The notes beneath the pieces were generated by a model that had not been told where the DNA came from, did no database searches, and saw only the letters and a program-made list of their open reading frames with translations. This document shows, piece by piece, positions 1-13,381 of a stretch of 64,000 nucleotides of DNA. The stretch comes from Allodiplogaster sudhausi (taxonomy: Eukaryota > Nematoda > Chromadorea > Rhabditida > Diplogasteridae): contig CALZFC010000293.1 of NCBI GenBank assembly GCA_945643635.1, positions 895,001 through 959,000 of the forward strand, read 5' to 3'. Both the position numbers and the translations under genes were made by a program. How positions within the stretch are numbered: position 1 is the stretch's first letter; each line of letters begins with the position of its first letter.

Positions 1-957
1 AGATTTGGGGATTGAGGAAGAGATAGCGAGGGATATCGAGATGACATTCAGTCGGGGGAAGAAGAAGCATTTATGAATAGAGCGGAGAAGAAGATGCGCA
101 GGGGGGGGCAGGAGATAGAAGCGATATCCTTCGAAGGAATGTACTTCAAGCAAGATCTCATAGGGAGGACGGGAGAGCAAGTCAACTACGGCAGAAAAAT
201 TATTGGAGAGAAACAGAGACTGGAATGCTGTGATAGATCTCCTCTTTTAAACTTATCGGACCGGTAGGAACAAAACAGTTCGTGTTCGAAACAAGCAGCG
301 TATCTAAAGGACGAAAAACCACATTCGTTATTTGTGCTTTTTTTTGCAAAACGATACATGCGAGCAGTCCTCGCATTGTAATGACGTCATGTTGTGAAGA
401 GATGAAGAAGTGGAAGAGGGGAATGATTGTCAAGGCAAGACACAGCCAGGCAGACATGGTAGCATGGAAGAGCAGCCGAGCGCGGCAAGATTCTCTCGGC
501 ATCTTACTCTCGCTCTCTTTCTCTTCCTTTTTTCTTTTCCCTCTCTCTCTCTCACTCTCTCTCTTCTCTCGCTCTCTCCGCCCTCTCACCCTTTTTCTCA
601 TCTTAATGTCGTTCCCCTCGCTCTCCTGTCCTCTCTCTCTCTCTCTCTCTTTATCTCTCTCACCACGTTCTCGTTTACTGCCCAATTAGTATTCTTTCTG
701 CCTTCCCCTCTTGAGCTCTGCCTCCATGCTTGATCGCTCTGGAATATCAATGCTCAAGGTGAGCATTTGCGGACGGAGGAGGAGAGGAAGGGGTAGAAAG
801 AGAGCTCATGACAGACAACCCTCCCCCATTCAAAACAATGTCACCTCACACCCATAAATATACATATGAGTCATAACGTTGTTCATTTCTTACCTTATAA
901 TTAGAAAAAAACTGCCTTATTCTTTCAGTTATCTCTTCTCTTCTCCATCTCCCTCTC

Positions 958-1001
<44 letters not shown>

Positions 1002-2160
1002 CCCCCCCTCTCTCTCTCTCTCTCTCGCACGCTTTCTCACTCTCTCTTACTTCTTTTCCCAGCCAACCCGAAATGCCAACCTTTATCCCGTTTCCACGCC
1101 TCACAATCATCGGAGTAACAAAGAGCTCTAATGGTAATGGTGCGGCACTTTTTTCACTGCCAGATGACGCTAATCTAAAGGAACGAAGAGAATGGAAACG
1201 AAACAAGAAAGGGGGGAGAGAGAGGCAGAGAGAGAAACAGAGAGAGAGAGAGAGAGAGACACGAAGGTCAAGAAGGAGCGAACTCCTTCTCTTTGTTCGT
1301 TTCAGGGCGAGATGAGTCAGTCGGTAATTGATGCCACTGTGACGAAAACTCAATGACCTTGATAAGGATGGAAGCGATTCAGATGGGCAGGTATTGATTA
1401 AAAGGAAGTATATTCATAATATAAACATGGATACGCTTTCGGAACTGTTTCCATTTATTAAAAGCGGAACAAAAGTATAATTGGATTATAACGAGTCCAA
1501 AAGCTTACGGAATTAGGAAATGATTTATTCTGCAATTCAAGGTCATGTCTGTATGTTATGGAATGCTCGAGAGGAAATGAGATCAGAATTTTGAGATACT
1601 AGATCGGATGGATAAATATAGTGAAATGACATTATCAAGAAGTATGTAAAGATTGAGAGAGAGGCAGAAAACAGGAGAGAGAAGGCAAGAAGACGGAAAG
1701 ACAGCCTCGTCTCCATCTTACCTTAGGGGAAGAAGGGAAGGAGAAGACTCTGCAACCGGCTTTCCCAACCACCACCACCCCCACCTGAAATCATACCTGA
1801 AACGGGTCTTGGGGTGAACAATGAGTAAGTCTCACTCGTTTCTGCGTGGAATTTCTGGTTGATTAACATTGAATAAGGCCAAAAATTACGTTGAATCAAA
1901 TATAAGATTATTTTTAAAACATCATCTCTAAGATGCTGTAATAAAATAGGGTCAGGCTGCATACAAGTATTTACAAATATTTATACAAGAAAAGATTGTT
2001 TTATAAACGGCTTTGTTATTTGATTGTATTATTCTTCATAATACATATCTTCATGTCACTTATTATAAATCACCCATTTAGTGTGTCTAATGAGCATCCT
2101 AAATAAGGTAACTCTAGAAATGAGGGTTTCTAGAGTGCCTAAGTTCAACTAAGAAAGTAC
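1..2160. other. Repeat-rich non-coding sequence, probably cadherin intron
   Basis: No exon can be supported here. The stretch has CT microsatellites at about 500-670 and 960-1030 and a GA tract at about 1215-1260, separated by unique AT-rich DNA. The cadherin exon ending at 2161 has a splice donor on the minus strand, so this stretch is most simply the next intron of that gene. The reading frames inside it are products of the dinucleotide repeats. Confidence 0.6.
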
Positions 2161-5100
2161 CTGTTTGAGTCGCAGAACGCCGACAGAAGAAGCGGAGGAG
2201 TCTGCCTCGGTGGTCATGTAGAAAAAGTCGTCCCACCACTCGCCCTCTGGCACAAGCGAGTACGTCAGCTTGTTGTCACTGAAAATTCGTCAACTTGGTA
2301 TTATGGATAAAGTACTGATATATATATATATAATACTATATAATACTGGAGGTGGAAGTACGGACAAACGGCACTTTATATTCGTTAACAGTAACGGATA
2401 TTTATCTTTGTCTGAGGAGTAGTCTTAACACTTCTTTTATTATAATTTTTTTTACATACAAATTAAATTATGCACAGACGTTCAGGCATAGATAGCATAA
2501 TGCAAGCAAACAATCAATAAAAAATAAATACGCAATTCCGACTCACGGATCTTCGTCGTCCGCGTCGATGGCAGAGACGGAGAGGATGGCCGAGTGGAGG
2601 GGCGCGGCCTCGCTCACGCGAGCCTGTATATGGCATTTAATGCGGTTATTTATTTTTGCTTTGCTTTTTATTTATTTTATTGTAATAATGCATATAATAT
2701 AAAAAAATAAAATAAAATAAGAAAACTAACATAACTCAGGCTAAATTACAATTAAATAAATAAATTATAACCACCTCGTATTCCGGCTTCTCAAAGAACG
2801 GCGCATTGTCGTTCTTGTCACGCACACGAATCGTCACGTTTCCGGTGCCTCAATTTAAAACTATTTTATTCGATCAAAAAAAAACTACATTTGACTCAAG
2901 ATTCCCACGCTATTAAAGAAGGGCGATCACCGAAAAATTGCAATGGTATGTTCAAACGTGCAAAGGTTTCAAACGGAAGTCCATTTAATTACTCAAAAAA
3001 GTACGGTAGATGAGATCGCTAAAGTAGCGCTGATTTCGAAGCGAGAAGTTATTGCTCGTTTACTAATTTCATACTGTTTTGCATAATATTTTTTAGTTTA
3101 TTGTAGAATATTCACATACGAAAGGGATAAAGCATGAAACAAACAAATGTCTTAAAATATTTGTAAATTGAATCTTCCCGCGATGGGTAAGTGGCAGCAA
3201 ATCTACTGTCGAGTGCTGTAACACCACGTTTTTGCACTGACACCAATCACAAATTCATTCAAAAATTGCATTTTCAAGTATCTTAAATTTGAATATGGAA
3301 CTTTTTTTTATGCTTTTTCATTTGCCTTTTCTTTTTCCTCATGCCCGAGACTATTCGAAAATAGCTAAGATGTTTCAGAAATCGGCAATTACTTTTCGGT
3401 GATCGCCCTCCTTTAATAAGTAATACGTAGAAATATATCTTTTCTATTAATAAGTAATACGTAGAAATATATCTTTTTATATTCATGAGGCGTGGACGGG
3501 GGAGTGATGTGATAAGATGTAATGTTCTTGAAAGATTGGCTGCTTCAATATTTCAAGATCCCCACGCGGATTCTCTCTTAGAAGGGCGCTTTAACAGAGT
3601 ACGATAAGGTAAACGAAATGAGCACCTTCCCTCGGAGGGCGGCCGCCGTCCGTGGCTCGAACTCGAATGCGCAGTTCGCGCTCTCCCGGCGACTCGCGGT
3701 CCAATGAACGCTAGAGAGCAAACCATCAAATGTAAGAAAATCATGAGATTAGAAAGCTCGGCTAGAATCCCATGGCTATATCAGACACATCCATGCAATT
3801 TCTTCTGTATTTCTGTTAAGTTGCTTCACTCTCAAGTAGCTAATTGTTTAAATAATATAAAAATATTTTTTTAACTTTTTACTAATGAAGGATATAAATC
3901 TGCAATTTTCATTGATGTTTCAGACGTTTTAGTCCTTGTTGTATGTAAAAAAATCTTTTGCAATAATCAATTTTAGACGACCATTGCGAATATCTTCCCG
4001 GAGTGTTCTTCAATGCGGAAGATTGGCTGGCCATCGATGAGCTTGTTCGAGACGATGGAGTACTCGAGGCGCGCGTTCTCGCTCGCCGGGTCGTCGAAGT
4101 CGGTCGCGGACACGATCAGCACGAACACGCCTTCCGCTGCTGAAATATTGTCTTTTTTTTAATACGTGTTTTTTTTAAATACAAATACTAACATACTAAT
4201 TGTAAGAAACAATTGATAGTTTTACATGACGAATTACTTTTCAAAATAATGCAAGTGTTTTCAATCATCTCCATGCCTGTACGCATGCGCATGGAAATTC
4301 GCTATTAATTGTCTGAAAACAGATAAGAAATAGAATCTTCCTCACAGTCAACCGGCCGATTCTCATCTAAGTAGCCGAACATTTCCGACGGAAAGACGGG
4401 AGCGTTGTCATTGATATCCCGTAGGTTGACCTGAATCCAAGTTGATTGTTCTTAAACTTTACCGCCCAACATCGAGGGGTCATGAATTCATTAAATCCTT
4501 GCGAATTGTGAGTATGGGTTATGAGTTTCTCCAGAGTACGTATATCAATAAGGGCATGACCTTCATAACACTAGATTCTTCGTCTTTTCTTCTTTCTGAG
4601 ATTGAAAGACACGAGTTCTTATGTATATGAGGTACTTTCCATCTTTCATTCCTACCGTAACCGCTCCCTTACCTGCACATCAGCATATCCCACGAGACCA
4701 GCGCCATTCTTGTCGACCGCATGCGCGATCAGCTTCCACGTGGGCACGCCGCGTGGCGGGTCACGATCCAGCGAAGAGACCACCTCAAGGGAATCAGAAC
4801 TATCAGTGAACAGAAGAATGTAACAATCGAAAACTATCAGTGTGACAATCAGAACTATCAGAGAATCATCATCCCGAATAGCTGCGGGTCTTTTCCACAT
4901 GGAAGATACATACATCTCTTATTCTTATACGCCCCACTGAAACTTCAGGTAAACAACATAACAGACGTCCAAGGCCTAAAATCGGCGCAATTAATACTTT
5001 GGATCGCGAAACAATTGTTATGACTTAGACCCATAGTTCAAATGTATATTGAAGTCGAGATTATAATAAAATAGCAATAAGTACGTGATATATGTATGTA

Positions 5101-5223
5101 CATATAGCCTTCCTACAAACCTCGATGTCTCCACTAATTTCGTCGATCCGGAAGAGATCGCCGGCACCTTGGCCCTCGAGACGGTAGCGGATCTCGCCAT
5201 TTGTTTGAGGCTGAAAATGTCTG

Positions 5224-5264
<41 letters not shown>

Positions 5265-8200
5265 AGTCTCTTTTTCTCTCTTCTCCCTCTCTCTATCTCT
5301 CTCTCTCTCTCCCTCTCTCTCTCTATCTCCTCCTCTCTCTCTTTCTCTTTCTCTTTCTCTCTCCCTCTCCATCCCTCTCTCTCTCTCACTCTCTCCTTCA
5401 TACACTATCTTCATCGCTCGCTCGGACGCGGAAGATGGTCTTGGGAAAGTCGGGATCCTCCTCCTCGAGCGTGATTGCATAGGCGGCCTGTTCGAAGCGA
5501 GGCGCATTGTCGTTGACGTCATCGATGTTGATGCGGATCTAGGCGATAGAAATTGTTTTATAAACCCGTCGATTGGAAGTTATCAATGTTTAGCACATGT
5601 ACTTTGTACAGATAAATGCAGATTTTCAGTATCTACATCGTATGTCTAATAATGATGAAAAAAATTTATTTGTTTTAACAAAAAATAAAAAAAGTATATA
5701 TTCCGAGACCATAAAATAAGAGCTACCCTCGTGGTCGCGTTGTGCTTGCCATCAGACACGAGCAGAACGAGATCCAGCGACTGGTCACGCTCAAAATCCA
5801 GCGGCTCCTACAAATATTCCCGAAATTATATGTACCAGAGTCTTGTCATGTCCCTGTTGTTTTCTTTCTTTCTTTCTTTTCTTAAATTGTGAGACGTTGA
5901 CAATAAAAATGAACAAAGTACGCCATAATAATTCGTAATATGCAAACGTCATAACAACGTATACCACTATGTACATACCTTGACAAAGATGGTGCCGCTG
6001 TCCGTGCGCACGCCGAAGAGCATTCGCTTGCCATTCAGGTCGGAGAGGTCGTAGCGGAGCTTGGAATCTTAATTCATATTTTTCATCAGCGCTAATATAT
6101 TCACGCTAAAATACATGTTTTATTTTTATGATCAATCTTTCATCGACGGCAAACAAGTGATGTTTTGTAAGTTCAATTTTAAGAAGAAGAAAATCCGAGA
6201 GCAGTAGTGTGAAAAGTTGACGCCAATATTGTTAACACAATTTTGGCGGCAATAAAAAAAATAGTCTGTATAAATCTCTGACGTCGATCCCGGTCGTGCG
6301 CCTTGACCGTGATGATGGCGTGGCCGATCTCGGCGTCCTCGGCGACGCGGCCCTCGTATCGGCTCTCGTTGAAGTAGGGCGCGTTGTCATTCACGTCCGC
6401 GATCACGATTCTCACTTTTGTCGTGTCTTTAAATATGAGTCTTATTTTCTTAATGGGATTTTTAGGATGAAAAAAATATATATTAAGAATATATATGAAA
6501 AATATACATGAAACATGTTTACAATATATATGATTAGCTAATAGACAATCTATCATAAACAAGGCCGCATCGATTACCTGTGTTGTATTGCGGTCCAACT
6601 CCTGGCAGACTGCTCGGAGCGTTATCACGCGCCTAAATATGTAAAAAAAAATTTGAAACGAAAACATAAATAAATATAAAGTCTTTCAAATAAAACTGCG
6701 TTGTATGATCACCTGAACCGTAAGGATGTACTCGTCCTTCTCCTCCCTGTCCAGCTTTGCCAGCGGGTAGATCGCGCCAGTACGCGCGTCTATGCGGAAA
6801 TGCTTGTGGGCGTCGTCGGCTTTCGGCAAGATGCTGTAGTGAACCTGTAATTGCATTAAAATAATACGGAATGTTGCAAACCTGACCATATGGAAATTTT
6901 TTTAAAATTATTTTTCTTGTCGGACACCTCCTTTAAGGATCGAAATAAAGAAGTGAAAATTTTCTTCGAAAACATTTGTTTGTAGTCAATAAAATGCCGA
7001 CCTCGCTCTGCGGCCCGGGCGAGTCGGCATCCTCCGCTTGCACCATGGCGATCGGCTTGTTGCCGAATCTGAGAGTAAGTTTTTATTCTTTTAACTTTAT
7101 AATTTATAATTTATTACAAAAGAAATGCTGTTGATGAGCACAGTAAAGAAAGCACACTAAAATAATGACACTAAAAATATTAACACTAAAAATATGAACA
7201 AAAAAGAATCTCATTGTCAGCACTAACTTCTCCTCGTACTCGACCGGCGTGAGCTCCTCGTCGAGTGTGCCCGTGAAGAGGTCGACCGTGAACTGGGGCA
7301 CCGAGTCATTTTCGTCCTCCACCAGAAGAGAGAAGGTGCGCGAGGAAGACACGAATGACGACATGTCCTGTGGGAAAGCAGATCTTGTTGAAGAGAACCT
7401 TTTGTTAGACCAGCGAAAAAAAGTATTCCAGAACAATACTATAAGACATATTCTAGAATAATTGAGTCGTGAAAGGAAACAAGAATTACCGTGGCGGTCA
7501 GCGTGAGCGTGTAGTTTGGAGACGTTTCGTAGTCAAGCGATTCCATGACGAACACCTTGAATAACTCTGATTGTGAGTAGGATAGAAGTGGGAGGAGTGC
7601 TACGAATACAGAAGATAAGAATAAGAAGGAAAGCTCGAAGAAAAGCGATATATTGCGGGATAATAGAAAGGCAGCTGAAACCTTGACAGCTTCGCCGGCG
7701 TGTTCGTTGAAGTTGAACTGCCTGAACTTGGCGTCGGCACGAGCATCCGATTGCCCGGGCGCTGTGGCCACTAGCCTTAATTTCGTTCTTGTTTCTCTGC
7801 TTGTCTGATTCTCTCACACTCTCATGCTCTCTCTGTCATATCAATGAAGGAGTCAGAAAGTGTTAGCTGACTTGTACATAACAGATGCACCGTGCGATGG
7901 CTGAGCGAGGCAGCGGAGTATCATCTTATTCATCTGGAAGAAAGAGAAAATATTTAATTCTCTCAGCCTCTCTTTCTCCTCTGTCTCTTTCTCTATCTCT
8001 CACTAATGCTCTTCACACCTCGGCATTTTCCTTTATCCTCACGACATTTGGGCAGCCGGCACTACTCTTCCAAACCGGAGCCTTCTGATGTCGTTCGTGA
8101 AGAAGCACAGTCACCTGTATTGAGCTTCGATAAAGTCTGTTCGGCATAAAAAAAATGCTACGAAGAGAATATTAAATCACATAAAACGCAAAAAAGATTA

Positions 8201-11200
8201 CGAGCGCTGTCGTCTGCTGCGCAATCGGCTTCCCGTTATCCGATGCAGTGACGAGGAAGCGAAGGTCGTCCTTCTGAAGTGGTCAAAAAACAATGAGCGT
8301 AACAAATTAATTTATGAAAATCTTTTCACAAATATTACATATAATTGTTATTGAATATATATATATATATATTTTTTAATATTTAAAAATGTTAAAACAT
8401 CTCTTCAGTTTTCATATTTTTGAAGAGATTTAGCATGAATATTTACTAATGTTCAGTAAAATGGAATTGTGCTCACCTTTCCATTGGGCGGAAGGGGGCG
8501 GGCGAGCAGAATCTCGCCCGACTCCTCTGCGAGCATCGCCACGTACGAGGCGTCATTCGCGTGCTCGTCGCCCGCCGTGACGTCGGGCGCCACGGCGTAC
8601 GAGACACGCGCATTCGGCGCCGCGTCCGCGTCCACCGCTGACACGCTCAGGATCGAGGAGCTGTGCAGGATGGAGAATAGAGGAGTAGAGGAACTGTTCT
8701 TGGGACCGGGTCCGAAGATGTAAATACATAATCCGTTTCGAAGCTAATTCTTTTCTACATCACTATACTACTCTATACAGTGCTGGCCTCATTAAATGAT
8801 GATAAAGTGAAAGTTTTATATACTTTTTTTATTTAAAGTTAAAATTAAACAAATGCATTCATGTGATTTTTTTTAAGTGGACGAAAAAGAGAGTAAAAAA
8901 ACGCGAATTAAATTATAAAAAAAAGAAGAAGAAAGCGCACCCGACAGCCTCGTGGCGCGAGATGCTCGTCTGGTAGGATTCGCGATCAAAGACGGGCGCG
9001 TTGTCGTTGACGTCCTCGATCTCGATGGAGAACTGGCAGAAGCCGATCAGGGGACGGTCGCCGCGGTCGGTGGCCTGCGCAAGCAAAGAATCTCTACTCC
9101 AATTTCAGAAAAAAGGCAAACATTTTAAATATGAGAAACTCTTCATCTATTTATTAATATGCATAGACGTCAATTGATAAGGAATAACGCTTTAGAAAAA
9201 CGTTCTAAAACTTGTTATATAATATATGTATGTATTTTTTTAAAATATAAAAATTTATATATATATATATATTAAAATGATAATAAGGATAATAAGTTAA
9301 TAATGCGTAGCTAATGCAAGCAGCTAACCTTAACCGTGACCTCCTCACGCGCGCGAGTCTCGCGATCGAAGAGAACATGCGGAGAAGGATAGAGCTCGCC
9401 AGTCAGCGGGTCGATTGTGAATGCCTGCAAAAATATCACTAACTCGGCGATCTCACAGCAGTATCCATCAATCATTTTGAAGGGAAATGAAGGAAAATTA
9501 CATCAATAAATAAACAAACAAATAAACAAATAAATAAATAACATTCTAAATATTCACCTTTCGCGACTCGGACTGAGAGTGATAGAGAGAGTAGACGATT
9601 TGGCCGTTGGAAGACGAGTCCTCATCGGTCGCGACCACCTAGAAGAAAGGCTCTCACAATCAGGGAAATCCAAGCGAATTCAATTCAAGTTTGAATTGGC
9701 GCCCTTTTTCTGAATGACCAATTTTCAATGTTCCGAAGTAAGATTGACAACCTTGATGATGACGGGCCGCTCCGCCTTGTACGAGCCCTCCTTGAGGCGG
9801 GCGCGCGTGCTGTACTCGGCGCACTCCTTGAACTCGGGCTTGTTGTTGTTCACGTCCTCGATGCCTGATTGGGGTCAAGTAGACATTTAATATTTACCAA
9901 ATTCATCACATCATCATTAAATGTATGAATAAATTAATAAAGAAGTACGCGCTGGTTCGGAAGCAAGTAATCAATCATTTGTTTTGTTTTTACTTCATCT
10001 ATCAACATTTTCATGTACAAAAATAGTATATGCGTGTGTATGATAGTACTACCGTAATATGAGGCTACGGTAATGACACAAAGAAATGTGCGTCTTGCGT
10101 ACACGCACCGATACGCACGACAGCGTAGCTGCTATGCAACTCTCCACCGCCGCCCGCTCCTCCGCTCTCCGCCACGCAGCATGAGCCATCGTCACGCGCT
10201 ACGATGCTCAGATTGTACGGAGCATCCGAGTTGAGCAGCGCCTCCGGAGAGACGCCCGGCTTCAGGCGAATCACACCTGCGTCAGTGTGTGTATGTATTT
10301 TTGACGTGGACATTGATTACTGGTAGTTTAAAGGAAGTTGTGTGCAATTGACTCGGAGGAAAGAATTAGAAAGTATACGTTACAAAAAAAAAAATGACCC
10401 ACCAGTGTCCTTATCGATCTGAAAGTGCTGAACTTCGCTGAGGTCGCGGCCAGAGTCGTCCGAGAAGAAGTAGAGCACCTGAACATGGCAATCGTTTATA
10501 TTTCACAGGCGTGACAATTGGTTTTTGTGAAGATATCAGAGATACACATATTGCTTTGCTAAATAGGGAATGGTCAGAAACCCTGCACTCGAAAAAATAT
10601 AATTTATAGCTCATTCGAAAGTCCTTGAAATTTGATTTCTCGGAATATAAAAGTTAGCTGCTGCCATGTATAAATAAGTATTTTACAGCGTTTTCAAAAT
10701 TGGATCAAATTTCAAGGACTTTCGAATGAGCTATAAATTATATTTTTTCGAGTGCAGGGTTTCTGACGATTCCCTGGTAAGGTATGTATGTACGTACGGC
10801 AATACTGCAATGTAGGAACACAAGTGGTAGCCGGGAAAGGCAATGTCTATTTCACGAGTCAGCTTATACAGGTCTATAGGATGGAGTAGTTTCGAAAAGG
10901 AGAGGGGGAATAGAGCAGGTATGATCATCTTATTACGTGAAATACCTACGTATACAAGACAATAAGGATAAAAAGAAAAGGGGTGATCGTTAATCCAGGC
11001 TAATAAAAAAATTATAACAATAATGAATATAATAAATTTAAAAGAAAAAAAGAGTACTTGATCTCTGTCAGCGTCGCGCGCCTGGACTTGTAGAACGGGC
11101 GTGCCGCCCTGCGCGTCCTCGGCAACGTAGCTGAGAAAGAAGTGGAAATGTATTTTTTTTAAACGTATGTATACTGAAATTTAACAAGTTAACTAAGTTA

Positions 11201-13349
11201 ATTTTTTAAACGTATGTATACTTAAATTTCATAATTTTCGCTGAAACTGTCTAATTTATTAACAGAAAAAAAACGAGATGGCTAACGCAGTGTACTCGGC
11301 GGTGGGCAGAAAGACGGGCGCCTCGTCATTCGTATTCTCTGTCCGGATGTGCACCTATTAATAAATAAGTTTTTTTAAGTGGCAAAATTAAGCCATTTTT
11401 GGAGAAAAAAAAATCTTATCGTATGCTATCCCTGGAATATGGATAAGTGAAAAAGTGCGCAACTACATAATTCAAGAGCTTTTAATTGTGTATTTACAAG
11501 AGAGAATAGAAGATAGCGCTAGTTTCGCAATGAAAAGTTGTTGAATTCAGAAAGAAGAAGACGAAGAAGAAGGCAGCATCTGACTTGTGCCATTGCAGAC
11601 AGCGGAGGCACGCCATCGTCGCTCGCCGTGACGTTGAACTTGTACACGAAGAAGCGCTCCTTCAGCTGGTCGGCGTCCAGGCGAGTCTAATAGAGAGTCA
11701 ATATAACAAGATAAATTATTTGGTATTCAGTTATATGAATCATTTGAATTATACAGTGCACATGTGGAACAGTAACTTTTCATAAATATGCTTGAAACTG
11801 AAGATATTCAACAAAGTCCGAGAAATTACTCTGTCAGAAATATATTTCTCAAAAAAAAAAATAAATAAAATAGCATTAAATGAACAGACCGCAGCCGCAA
11901 TTTCGCCTGCGTCGTTGATGCTAAAGTTGCCATCGCTGAGGGAGTAGTGGATGCGCGCATTTCGGCCCGAGTCCTTGTCCTTGGCGAGAACTGAGAAAAT
12001 AAAGACATTTTTTTTTATTTTAATGAAAAAATTAATGAATTATAATAATGTAAGAGTTGTAAAAAAATTAATTAAATTACTAAATAATTTATTAAATTAA
12101 ATTGAATAAATAAATAAACTATGCAAAACCTTTCATTATTGTCTCGCCAACAGGAATGTCCTCTCGGACATGGGCAGAGTAGAGTGGCTGCGTGAATAAC
12201 GGTGGATTATCATTCACATCCAGAATGTCCACCGTTAACTCGGCAGTGCTCTGCTTGCCATCCTCAGCGGCGGTCACTGTAAGATATATACATACTTCTT
12301 TTCTTCTTCCTTTCTTCAAAATAATGATTACAACATAAGAAGAGCATTTTTTCAACATTGTTAATACGTGTTGTATTATCGTGAAATTCATACGCTTTCC
12401 CTAGTATTCCAGATTTTACATTGCTTGGAAGTGCTAGAAGAGGAGCGAAATACATACGTAGAATGAATCTGCAAAGTGTATAGAAAATAACTATGAATCT
12501 GCAAAGTGTATAGAAAATAATTGTCACTTATAAATAATTTTAATTGTTTATTGAGTAGTTTCAATTCCTATATTACAACAAGACGTTGATATTGTAGTGT
12601 TCTCTTTTGCCTTTTCGCTGCAGAAGACGAAAGGTGGGATATCTCCGGGAACCGGGCTTGCATCGGCAAACAAAGAGGGAAGCAACCCCTCACGAAGAAC
12701 CAGAGCGGGGAGACTGACTTGGAATGCCACGAAACACAATGGCAATGAGAAAACACGCGGCTAACGATTTTCTTCTCTGACGATTTCTTTTTCTTTCACC
12801 ATCATCTCCTACAACAATTCGTTGTGCGCATTGCTCCTTGGCATTTCTCATTCCTCTTCGTAACCATACGATGACTCGATGCTCTAATTGCTTTCCATTT
12901 GTAGGCATGCTTAGATCTGCCTGAAGCAGATGAGTCAGAGCCACAGGGAGGAAGAGAGGAGGAAGGGGGAGACAAGGGAATGAGAGAAAGGATGCTTGAG
13001 GGAGTAGCTTCACCTTCTCTCTCTCTCTCTCTTTCTTTCTTTCATTCTCTCCCTCTGTTCTCTGTCTCTGCTCTTTGTCTCCCTCTCTCACTCTTGCTTC
13101 GGCTTTCTCTATCTCTCTTTCGTTCTCTCTTTCTCTCATTCTCTCTCCACTTTTGCTCTCTCACTCTCTATATCTCATTCTCTCTCTCGCTCACTTTCCA
13201 TTCATCCGAACTCCTTCTCCAGCTAACCGAATTATTGTGCTCATGGTCAGCAGGATGGCCATACTACTACGAGTCGCTCACCATGCAAATCAGATTTATC
13301 CATCTTGAAACCGCCCTACTCTCTCTTCTCTCTCTCACTCTCTCTCTCT

Positions 13350-13381
<32 letters not shown>

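Noticed and set aside
5018..5522. Long Arg/Glu-rich minus-strand frames over 5.0-5.5 kb
   Set aside because: They combine two real cadherin exons with the CT microsatellite between them. The repeat part is intron.
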